From NCBI GenBank assembly GCA_015499995.1, contig JADNRV010000583.1, positions 1 through 23,728 on the forward strand: a DNA stretch of 23,728 nt, read 5' to 3'. How positions within the stretch are numbered: the first letter of the stretch is position 1; the number at the start of each line of letters is the position of its first letter. A model generated the notes under the pieces. The model saw nothing but the letters and a program-made list of their open reading frames with translations, had not been told where the DNA came from and did not search any database. The position numbers and the translations under genes were made by a program. This document shows, one piece after another, positions 11,427-22,190 of this stretch. The DNA is from Flammula alnicola. Its lineage: Eukaryota > Basidiomycota > Agaricomycetes > Agaricales > Strophariaceae.

Positions 11427-12436
11427 CTGTTCTGTCAGTGTCCAAGGCCTCTCCGGCCCTGCGTGATGCGCATCCAAGTCAACAATAGCCTAATCTCCAA
11501 GGCAGGTGTCCTGCCCGGGCCTACTGAGGTTCTGGCCAGCTGACCTATCGGAAGAACACTGACTCAAGTGAGTGCCATCGGACACTTGTCTGTCGCACTA
11601 AATCATATGGCACCAACCATTGTCCGACGGAGTATTAGGGGTGCCTTATGCAGACATTGCGTGCTGCCTACATTGTTTCCGAACGTTGACAGACGGACTG
11701 AAGACTACCGAGCAGGTTATTCCATAAAAACTCCTCGACAAACTCCCGCCAACCACTCGAGGCTCATTGAATTACTGTGGCAGTTCCGTCATTCATTCTA
11801 ATAGGCGCCCGCCATCGTTCATGTTCTTTTGACTCTATCAAAAATACCCTCATACTTCCAACGGTCGACGGACAGACCTTCTCACTCTTAATCGCCATGG
11901 TTCGTGTCCTAAAATTCGACCTAGAAGCTGGATATAGTAAACACTTGGTGGACTCATACTCGACTACTAGCTTACGCCAGTATAAAGCGCCTAATCGCCC
12001 TTGTCACCGTTTTCCATTGGGTGTCATCAAGGAATTCTGCTGTCCTCCTTTTTCGCCTAATAACTCGTCTTCCTATACGGAACATTTGGCGGTCTCTGGC
12101 GCAGGTTTTCGTCACTTGAGCTGGATTGCTAAAATGTGGCAAGGAACGAACCGTTATTACTGGCTTCATCAAACCCATCTGTCTGGGTCAAAATTTAAAA
12201 GAAAAAGAAAAGCGAATACGCCGCTGTCGGATTTAAATTGGTCTGTTGCAACCTGTCAATGCCGCATGAATTGTTAGTTAACACATCCATAACTACAGGC
12301 CAGTCTGTGGCAGATTCAAGGCGTATTACTCTGGATCCCGGGGTTAGATTCGAGTTTCTGCTGCTATATTTATCGAAGCAATAATCCATACAATCACCGA
12401 TATAATTTAGTTTCGAGCGCTGAGCGGTGTCCGCAA

Positions 12437-12653
12437 TACATTTTATGATGATTGTTTCCCGAGGAGAGTCTCTGTAATTATAACGAACTCGGGAACCCTC
12501 CCTGCAGACATTGCATAAGACTGCTTCGAAGTTTAATGCATGCTATTTATGTAGTGCTCAAATTTCGTTTCATATTGCCGCTGAGCGAATTGTACTGTCT
12601 TTCAATAAAAAGTAGCATATAGATAAGTGTCTCAACGTTGTCATCAGCCTGAG
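12437..12653 (-). repeat. Second copy of the inverted duplicated segment
   Basis: This is the minus-strand counterpart of 4519-4739. It includes the intact last 35 codons of the ORF at 12547-12915 and about 110 bp beyond its stop. Because the rest of that ORF is present here, this is probably the source copy. Confidence 0.85.
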
Positions 12654-12915
12654 ATTGCGCCATTCCATATGCAACTGATGTTGAACTTGGACCCGGTAGA
12701 GGAGCAGTGTTGGACGCGGTGAGGTCCCATTCGGAAAGACGCGTCTTCTGGACGTTCGAGCTCTGCAAACTCGATTCGCGTTGTGATCTTCTCAGCAGCC
12801 TGTCCTCGGCCAAAGTTCCTGGCAAAGCGAAGCTCGTTGTCGTCGAGGTCGGTACCGGTACATTTTCTTGCTCGCTTGCGGAGAGTTTGACATGGAAAGA
12901 TGGTTTTGGAGGCAT
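12547..12915 (-). CDS. Hypothetical 122-aa protein with a duplicated 3' end
   Basis: A single-exon ORF starts MPPKPSFHVKLSASEQENV. The first 80 residues are Ser/Thr/Pro-rich and probably disordered (SEWDLTASNTAPLPG). The last 35 form a likely helix, DDNVETLIYMLLFIERQYNS, ending KRNLSTT. I do not recognise the family. The C-terminal helix could be a coiled-coil or interaction segment; it is too polar for a clear membrane span. The ORF lies 248 bp downstream of the second enolase on the same strand, and a 21-bp palindrome (12979-12999) sits about 65 bp upstream of its ATG. It may equally be the last exon of a larger gene now lost. Its 3' end is copied at 4519-4739. Confidence 0.4.
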   Translation of the reverse strand: MPPKPSFHVKLSASEQENVPVPTSTTTSFALPGTLAEDRLLRRSQRESSLQSSNVQKTRLSEWDLTASNTAPLPGPSSTSVAYGMAQSQADDNVETLIYMLLFIERQYNSLSGNMKRNLSTT

Positions 12916-12978
12916 CAGATGCAGCAGAAGTAAGTGTAGATGAGGGAAGGAAGGAAAGCAAGGACGACCGCCATCGAC

Positions 12979-12999
12979 TGACGCCGTCTGACGGCGTCA
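12979..12999. promoter_or_regulatory. 21-bp perfect palindrome with bZIP half-sites
   Basis: TGACGCCGTC and GACGGCGTCA flank a single T. The ends are TGACG/CGTCA, the half-sites of CREB/ATF-type bZIP factors. It lies between the second enolase's stop and the start of the hypothetical ORF, so it may be an operator for the latter or a hairpin in enolase 3' RNA. Confidence 0.5.
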
Positions 13000-13162
13000 A
13001 TGGCTGAGGCTGAGGCTCTCCAGCTTGCCATCCCCACAGAAAATTTACAACAAAGAGTTCATTATTCACTTGCAATTCTGTTCGGTTTGCAGTCGGTTAT
13101 ACATTGGGTTAATTCTAAAGCATCCTCAGTACACGGCATTGTCCTTCTCGTCGTCCAGCTTT

Positions 13163-14827
<1,665 letters not shown>

Positions 14828-15147
14828 GATAAGTAGATGGTGGAGGGTAAAGAACCAAAAGTTATCGCAAAATCAGTCAATCTTAGTAGCGATGCGACTT
14901 TCCCACGAGAAAAGGTGGGGAGGCGTCATCCCGATCAAATCCGACCGAGTCCGTTGGCCCAGGCTGCTACTTACTTGCCTGTCAATCATTTCACTCAGTT
15001 CTCGGTCTCCCTATTCTTATATAGAAGTTGGAATATAATGTATAAGGTCTCGATAACTGTGGCTCATGGGTAAGTCTTCGTAGGAGAAGCATAAAAACAG
15101 ATTTATTCTTACCATAAGGAATGATACATGACGGCGCGTTCACGACT
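14828..15147. promoter_or_regulatory. Promoter region of enolase 2 and 3' flank of NOG2
   Basis: On the minus strand a CTATATAA TATA-like box (15024-15017) lies about 190 bp upstream of the enolase ATG. The rest is presumably the 5' leader and promoter of enolase plus its upstream sequence to the NOG2 stop. No other feature is seen. Confidence 0.45.
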
Positions 15148-17518
15148 CTAAGGCGCGCCTTTCCTCTTATTACCTCCCTTCTTTCCCACAGGCAGCGATT
15201 TCATTAAAGCCGCCTTTGTCCGACTTTTATTCTTGACATTGGCGGAGGTGTAGAAGTTCGCGGCTTTGCGCTGTAAGATTGCAAAATAAGTTTCTGCGGT
15301 GATAAGGTTCAGCCAAAAAAAGGTTACTTTGTTTGTAGTCATTCGAGGCTCCTTGGAAGTGGTATCGTCCTCCGAGGCGTCATCTAGAACATCAAAATGA
15401 GCCGAAAGATATAATCAGCACAGATAATTGACAAACCGTCAGCGTCGGCGTCTTCTGCTGGTTTCAAGGAAGACGAGTCATCAGCTTTAATGCCCTCAAA
15501 GACATCATTCCACTTCAGCTCTTCGTCTTCATGATCTTCATCACCCTCATCGGCCTTATCCTCCTCTTCATCCAGACTTTCGGCTGCGTTGCTCAGCTCC
15601 TCGTCTCCACCTTCGAACTCCTCGTCCAGCTTCTCGATATCCTCCGGCAAGAAAGTATTTTTCTGAATCAGAGTTTTCAGATTTTGCTTAACGCCAGGAA
15701 CATCTCCAGGTCCCAATGCAGCCTTTCCTTTGCCCTTGATGTCCTTCTTCCTCCTGATCTTCGCCTCAGCCTCGTTCAACTCCTCCGACCTCTCAGGCGG
15801 CGCGACAAAGAACGGAACGCGTCCTCGAACCCAATCAGTGAGGATGATCTTGGCAACCGAGTCCAGATCAGGTTCGCCCTGTTTCAAAAGACGACCTTTC
15901 TTGCGAGCGAGTTTGTCCAGAAAGACTTCGGGTTCCCAGCCCACGGTGATGTCGTCTTTGTTAGGAAGAGGGATGTCGTATGTCCGTGAAAGATAAATAG
16001 GCTTCACCCTTGCCATAAGAGCGGGGATATGTTCTGACGGTGTTGGCAGAGCCTCTACTCGGACTACACCTTTCAACACGATCGACGATTGAGAGTCGTT
16101 TGCAGAGGCCGGAACAATACCAGGGCAATCGATCAGGTAGATTCGTTTTGTTAGAGTGATATATTGCCAGACCTGCCAAATGCGAGAATTAGAAACGAGA
16201 CTCGGACTGAGAAGGGAGATGCATTACTTTAGTTTCTCCTGGTACGGGGGCAACGGTGCAGACTTTGCTGCTTTTTATTGTGTTGATTACACTACTTTTT
16301 CCAACATTGGGATATCCGATAAAGCCAACAGATATTTGCTTCTTGTCGGAATGGAGTTGGGAGAACTGTCGTAATAGCTGGATGAGAGAACCTTTTCCAA
16401 AGGAGTGATTTGGTGATGCATGGAATGCTATGGTAGGGTATCGAGGAGTCAGGTGTTGGATATATCTCGCCTGATAACGAATCAGGACTTTGCCATCGAG
16501 GAAAGTAGAGAGAGAATACTCACAGTGACCCAATTAGGAACTAGATCACATTTGTTGATGACCAGAACAACTTGTTTGTGGGATTTCTCCTTTTTGATAG
16601 TCTCGAGGACAGACTCGCACATCGTTCCCAATGGATCACGAGCGTCCAAAATATGTAGAATAACATCGGAAGAATCGATGACCTTGTACAGCTCGCCGAA
16701 TATCCTTCGCGATGTACCTTTGGCGTAGATAGGCTCGTTGAAGTCAGCATGGGTTTGAGGTTCGACGACGGTTGAAGCAAGAGGCTCTGCGATAGACTGT
16801 GAAATTCTTGAAAATAATCCAGGAGCTGTGGTACTTACCGATGATATGGCTGCCCGATAACGATGCAGCAGCATCTGCTTCCTCAGCCCTCGCCGCACTT
16901 AGTTTACCCAGCTCCTCAAATGTTCCTGCATCCACCCTTGGTCGCTTTCTCTGAGCTTTAGGACCAAAGGTTTCGGAGAATGGCTCAGCCTCGACTATGT
17001 GAGAGCGCTACACAATTTTCTCGTTAGATACTTCATCGACAGAATATTTTACAGGGGCCCACTTTGCGAAGGTTTGGGTTGGCAGCATCGTCAAGCAGTG
17101 CCATAGGCAGCTTATTTCTTCGGAGTAGCACTGAATAAGGATCATCCTTTTTCGTCCCAAGACTCGTCCTGAAATGATCCAAAGCAGTTTGCGAGATGAC
17201 TCTTGTGTTTCCTGAAAAACAAACGATTTAGCATGCCTGTCCCGAAACGATCAAGGAAAGTAGACTCGACGAACCAAACCATCGACGGTCAGGTTGCACT
17301 CTGCCAGGCTTCGTCTCATCTTCGCCCTTCTGAAACGCGGCTGCTTGGATAATCTTTCCATCCTTGTCGCGAACGGCTTTGCCGCCGTTAAGCATTTTGA
17401 GTCGGGAGACCTGCTTTGCATTGCGGTAGAAGTTCTCTCCCTTGACCTTGGCGAGGGATACACTGGAAGACGAAGACCTCGTCTTCGATTCAGGCTTTGA
17501 CTTCTTTGAAGGAGCCAT
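15148..17518 (-). CDS. NOG2: Nucleolar GTPase Nog2 (GNL2/Ngp-1), 60S assembly factor
   Basis: Nog2 is a circularly permuted GTPase needed for late nuclear maturation and export of pre-60S ribosomes. Exons are 17518-17275, 17211-17063, 17007-16839, 16786-16524, 16470-16228, 16172-15437, 15383-15328 and 15270-15148; phases close to give 660 residues. The N-terminal NGP1 domain includes [19 protein letters not shown] and [10 protein letters not shown]. GTPase motifs appear in permuted order: G4 NKCDLVP near residue 265, G1 [12 protein letters not shown] near 327, and G3 DCPG near 370. [16 protein letters not shown] follows, then an acidic stretch ([17 protein letters not shown]) and a basic tail ending [11 protein letters not shown], likely for RNA or nucleolar binding. 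The boundary of exons 3 and 4 is set by phase (acceptor at 16787). It lies head to tail with the importin gene, 200 bp downstream of it. Confidence 0.96.
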
Positions 17519-17718
17519 GGTCTAAAATCGAAGAATTTTCTGAGTGGATTACTCTGAATACATTCCAGGAAAATTCTTCCATGACAATTGAAAAGTTCTC
17601 ACGCTTACTTTACAGTCAGACTCTAGCTATCTTCCATGCAACTTCCATTCACAGAAATTGTAACGATTAAGACCTCATGCTATTCTTCCAGTATATATCT
17701 ATCTACTGCGATTTGGTC

Positions 17719-20700
17719 CTAGTTTTCTCCAGCGACAATGCGACGAACGACAAGCATCTCCTCCGGCGACAACTGCTCAACCACTGCGGTAAAGTTGTTG
17801 GTATTGCGAGCAGCACATTCACGCAAGAACGCAAAGAGATTGGCCTGCACAGCCAACAGAGTTAATAACTTGCAGCATTGAGGTGACCATTTTACTTACC
17901 TGCATATCCATTTGCGAAACGGGATCATTTTGCAGGTCTTCATCGTCGTTATCGTCCAAGACTTCGTCATTGTCGAAGGCCATGCCCTTAGGTCCTATGA
18001 GATCTGACAGGAAAGCGAATTCGTCGTTTTTGAACCCCTGGTCTGCCCCTCCTTCCTCTGCCCAATCTTCATCCTGGATGCGTGCAAAATTAGATGCATT
18101 TGTGAATTGGGATTGTTCAAAAGCTTACTCCATCATCTGAATCGACATCAAAAACTTCTCCTTGGGCCGACATTGTGGCGGATTCTCCACCTGATTGAAT
18201 ATCGTGCAGAATAATTTTAAGGGCCTTGACGGGGAAAGGAATGGTCATAAATTCGTCAGGCGCTGAAAAAGAAGCATCTCGTCAGAATCAAAGAGGATAG
18301 TAGGGCCGAACCAAAAGGCAAACGGGCATACTCGTCTTGGTTCTCGAACGTGTCATGATGACTGCACATATGAGTATCATCATGACACCACAAAGGCATA
18401 CACTCACCATTCTTCGTTGCAGGGTTGATGATGATGTCTCCCTTCACTGCGATGTTTTGCAGGCTTGGGCGTTCGGAGACAAAGAGTTGAGTCAAGGCCA
18501 AGGTGCTGACTCGAGAAGGCCAGAAACCTTGGAAGGTTTCTGCGTTCTCGCACCAGGTCTGTACCAAGATATCTAAAGCGTTTCGGCCATTTATATCCAT
18601 CGACTCCAAAAGCGACAAGACAGTGTCCCGTTGATTGTTGATCAAGAAGGCAAACGGAATAACAAGACTCTGTTCAACAGATTAGCAAGTAGTCGCAAAA
18701 TTATAAAACCACTTACTTGCAGGAAGGTCGCTGTTTTGGCATTAATCATTCGAGAAATCATGGCTTGCAAAGTTGAGGGAGAACGGGAAGGACCGATTCG
18801 CCAGCTCTTCTCAGCAAGTGGATAATTAAATCGCCAATCTGAAGTCCTCCAGATTCATCCTGGCTCTGGAGAATTTGGGCAACCAGAGTTAAGACCCATT
18901 CAATACCGCTTCTCCCGTTGCTGTCATTCCAGGCCAGCAACTGCTTGCAATCTTTACGAATGATAAGCGTAAGGCATGTGATGCCACTCTGAAAGGCAAT
19001 CAGCTGATGCTTCTTATAGGATGAAGAGATTCCAACCTGCAAAACATCTCTGTCCTCAGCTTCTGCCAAGCATGAGAAAAGATTCGGCCCCAAGAGCTGG
19101 AAGAAGCCTTCTCCAAGTCGATTCTCAGGCGCGCCTTTAACAAGGCTGCCGATGAGGTCTATAGCGGAGCTAGCAATCCAAGATTCCTCCTTCTTCGCAG
19201 AGGTGATCGCCACACTCAGAATTGGTAAAGCTTGCTTGACGACGGTCTCATAGATTCCCTCCGTAGGCGATGACGCAAGATTCTCGAAGATATCAGTTAA
19301 GATAGAAATGAAAATTGGATCTATTGAAAAAGCGAAAAAGTCAGATAAATTCAAGGGCATTACAAAAGTTTTCACCTTTGTTGTTTTTGCTCCAGACTTC
19401 CAGGACCGCTGCCACCAGCGATCCAGCCAGCTCAGGGGTCAGCCATTTTCCTCGCTCCACCTCAAGCACCACCGATAGAGTTTCCAAAACAAGCGAGAGA
19501 GTATCGTCGGAAGCCATAAGCAGGAATGGTCCCAAATCTTGAGCAATTCGAGGTGCGAAGGGAATCAAAGCGGAGTCTTCACCTCCTTGACAGAAGCTAT
19601 GCCAAATGAGTATACTGTAAAATTTGGAGACTGAAAGTACATACTTGTGCACTGCTTTCACAGCAGATACTTTCACAGGTACTCCGGCTTCGATTGATTC
19701 AAGGACTTGGATGGCAGCATCTAGATAATGGCCTGCTGACTGAAGGTGTAAAAGCTTCGCATATTGACTCGCGAAAACGAAAGCTCGTCCCTGCAGGAAA
19801 GGATATTCTGGAGATAACTTGAGGGTCCATAATCCGCAACGTTTTGCCACGATGCTTACCTGACGCACTCAAAATAGGTGGAATGATATTTGCTAGCAGA
19901 TAATCGATGTCAATAGGCTTGGAGCGTCCAGATTCTTGCTCGTCTTCAATGCAATCCAAAATAGATTCCGATTGTGACCCAATGGCAGCAAGGGCCGCCT
20001 CGAGGGGTTTCCACCTGTGTTTGAATCATCATTTAGTAGCCGATTACATTTGAAATTTTGATCATCTCACCAATCCTGATTTCCAGCGTTGCGTGCTCCC
20101 TCCGAAGCACTTATAACTTGTTCAATACTTGTCTGAATTGACTTCGTAGTTTGAATTGGAACCCTCTCTATTAAGGCCTACCAAAAAGCAGGCATAAGAA
20201 ACTGGCAGAAAGGTTTTTTTTTTAAAAGTTACATACGCTGAGAAGATCAAAGCCAGCTACTCGAACGCTGTAGGGCTGCGTTTCATCTTCTTCCTGAGCT
20301 ACGAAAATGTTTGCATTGTTCGCCCATGTTTCAACCTAGGAAATGGATTAGCTGACAGAATGAAAGAGGAATGGGGCAAGTACATCTTCGTCTGTCATCT
20401 GGACGAAAGCAAACACGGAAGAGACTATGGCCATGATATTTTCATCGACAAGCCATTCGCGAAACTTGCCTCCTCGTATAACGGCGGCTAAAAAGTCGAG
20501 GATCGGACACAATAGTTGAGGGAGCTCTATAGATTCGTCTTCTGAGGTGTTTGGTGCCGATTCCGTGGCCGCCAAACAGTAAGTACAGAATGTTGGATAA
20601 AGAACGCGCAGATGGTTGAGAGACGCTGCGAGGAGATCAGGGAAATATTGCACAAGTGCTCTAGGAAAGGATGTGTGAAGAGTGTCTAGTGTCTGATTTC

Positions 20701-21790
20701 TGTGAGCATAAAACAGTTACGGGATATCTCAAGTTTATACCTTAAAGACCTGGATCCTAACTGTCAGGCCGTCCCAATTGGAAGAATCAGCAACATCTTG
20801 CAGGGGATTGATGTTGAGCAGGACTTTGAAAGCCTCTAACCAAACAGGTAGAACCGACGCGATCGCCTCCTTCACTGCCTGTGGATGCTGATCTTTTACC
20901 ATGAATAAAGCAGTGATGCATTGCCGGAAAACAGAAACTGTGCGCGCGCGAGTGGGGGCAGAATGAGCCTAGGATGCATAAGCGTCAGCAGGTAGGGTAC
21001 AGGCGAAAGAAGCATCATAATACCTGCGGTGACCCAAGAATCTGCAGCAAGACGGGAAGGAGTTCACGAAGGACGGGTAGAATTTGATCTTCGGTCAAAT
21101 CCGACTTGATGAACTCAGTAAATACTTGCATTGCACCATGAACTGAGGCAGGGGATCCTGATGACAGCAGGCCTATGAGGGAAGTTAAGAGATCCGGATA
21201 TTCATCTGGCCAATCGCAGTTGGCGATCGAGGATAGAGTATGTGCCTAGCAACTTTGACGTGAGCTAAACCATTGCATAGAGAGAGTAGGCCTTACAGAG
21301 AGAGAGCGAATCTTCCGATTTTCATCTGAGAGACCACGAAACACTGCTTCCCTCACTTGTGATTTGATCTGAATGCCTATGTTAGAAGTTACTTCATGAA
21401 AAAAAGAGAATAGCGAATACCTCGACAGGCGGGGCAGAACCTTTGAAATTAGAAAAGTAGGGTGACCATCTCTCTCGGACATATTTGCGCAACGCAATGC
21501 TGGCCGAGTAAAGGGACACGTATCAAGACCAAGAGGATAAAAAGTTTACAAAGATAGTAACTCATCTGTCTCAGAGACATGCCGACCTCCTGCGAAAGGA
21601 TTAAATGAGAAAGAGAGATTCCGACATCTAGATAGCGAGAGTTGTGTAAATGAACCACCTAGCATCAGACAAGAAGTTACGCGCCTGGACGTGTGAAAAG
21701 CTCCGCTAAACTGAGTTCCGCCGCGATGCGGGTGTTGGTGTCTGGACTTAGTGTGGCAGTAAGACATTGTGCAATCTCAGAGGTGGCCAT
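17719..21790 (-). CDS. KAP114: Importin-9 / Kap114-type karyopherin beta
   Basis: Importin-9 carries cargo such as histones and TBP into the nucleus. Exons run 21790-21685, 21627-21562, 21499-21421, 21368-21297, 21245-21024, 20968-20741, 20692-20384, 20335-20237, 20177-20071, 20014-19860, 19807-19645, 19596-19376, 19320-19037, 18988-18717, 18669-18408, 18361-18332, 18262-18129, 18073-17900 and 17844-17719, about 1036 residues. Seen: the N-terminal importin region (ALRKYVRERWSPYFSNFKG), HEAT-like helices (CDWPDEYPDLLTSLIGLLSS, VHGAMQVFTEF), an MTRSRTK segment matching the RTRSK region of importin-9, an acidic loop (DNDEVLDDNDDEDLQ) and a C-terminal helix (MQANLFAFLREC). Intron 1 appears to use a GC donor. 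One base is missing at the exon 2/3 junction (near 21561) and one T in a T run of exon 14 (18769-18771), so the frame is broken twice as written. Confidence 0.93.
18350..18388 (-). repeat. 12-bp perfect inverted repeat across a 3' splice site
   Basis: GTGTCATGATGA in intron 15 of the importin gene pairs exactly with TCATCATGACAC, the first 12 nt of the 30-nt exon 16. The 15-nt loop holds a CTCAT branch-point-like sequence and ends in the acceptor CAG. In the transcript this would place the splice site at the edge of a strong hairpin. Confidence 0.7.
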
Positions 21791-22190
21791 CTTGCACGAA
21801 GCTGTGAAGGTTAGATTCTGAGCCTCGGAAATATTAATATTATCAGTAACATTTACGCGTGTAACGCATAACATCACGTGCTGAACGCGTTTAAAGTAAC
21901 GTAACGCGCTACATCCGGCTTCACCTTAATTTAGAGCTTCTTGCGATCATCGATGTAGATATTGTTTCCGACCGCGAAAAGTGCGTCCCTCTGCTGCGAG
22001 CGTGGTAGTGGATACAATCTTATAAAAACCTATTGCCAAACCTTGATCAGAAATTGCTTTCAATTAATCGAAATATTGTGACGGACAGCACGTGCTATCA
22101 CAACCCCCCGGAAACAAATATTTGTCTTCCCTGCTCCCCAGATCTCACTAGGTCCCATTCCTTCCCCCTCCATTTCCAGCAGTTTAAGTC
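21791..22190. promoter_or_regulatory. Bidirectional promoter of importin-9 and F-box gene
   Basis: This 400-bp gap separates divergent start codons. It contains two ACGCGT sites (21855-21860 and 21885-21890), the MluI cell-cycle box bound by MBF in yeasts, with several TAACGC variants between and beyond them. Two CACGTG E-boxes lie at 21875-21880 and 22089-22094. Function is inferred from sequence and position. Confidence 0.5.

Larger units (their letters stand above)
10344..12546. other. Gene-poor region with transposon debris
   Basis: I see no complete gene in this 2.2 kb. It holds a transposase-like helix-turn-helix fragment (10358-10462), an orphan coding-like stretch ending at a TAA near 10971 (includes FEDFEAWIALLQPNLVRN), AT-rich tandem repeats (11015-11060), a 10-bp inverted repeat (11382-11391 and 11417-11426), and the downstream part of the inverted duplicate (12437-12653). 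The longest ORF, 11777-12277 plus, has no recognisable motif. Confidence 0.5.

Noticed and set aside
11777..12277. 166-aa plus-strand ORF
   Set aside because: No recognisable domain, no plausible neighbouring exons and intergenic-like composition; kept out for lack of support.
16786..16838. Frameshift between Nog2 exons 3 and 4
   Set aside because: Using the acceptor eight bases further on (exon start 16786) restores the phase and leaves a normal 52-nt intron.
18312..18335. 24-nt microexon as the main exon 16 of importin
   Set aside because: It is in frame, but the overlapping 30-nt exon (18361-18332) gives MTRSRTK, matching the importin-9 family, so the 24-nt form is at most an alternative.
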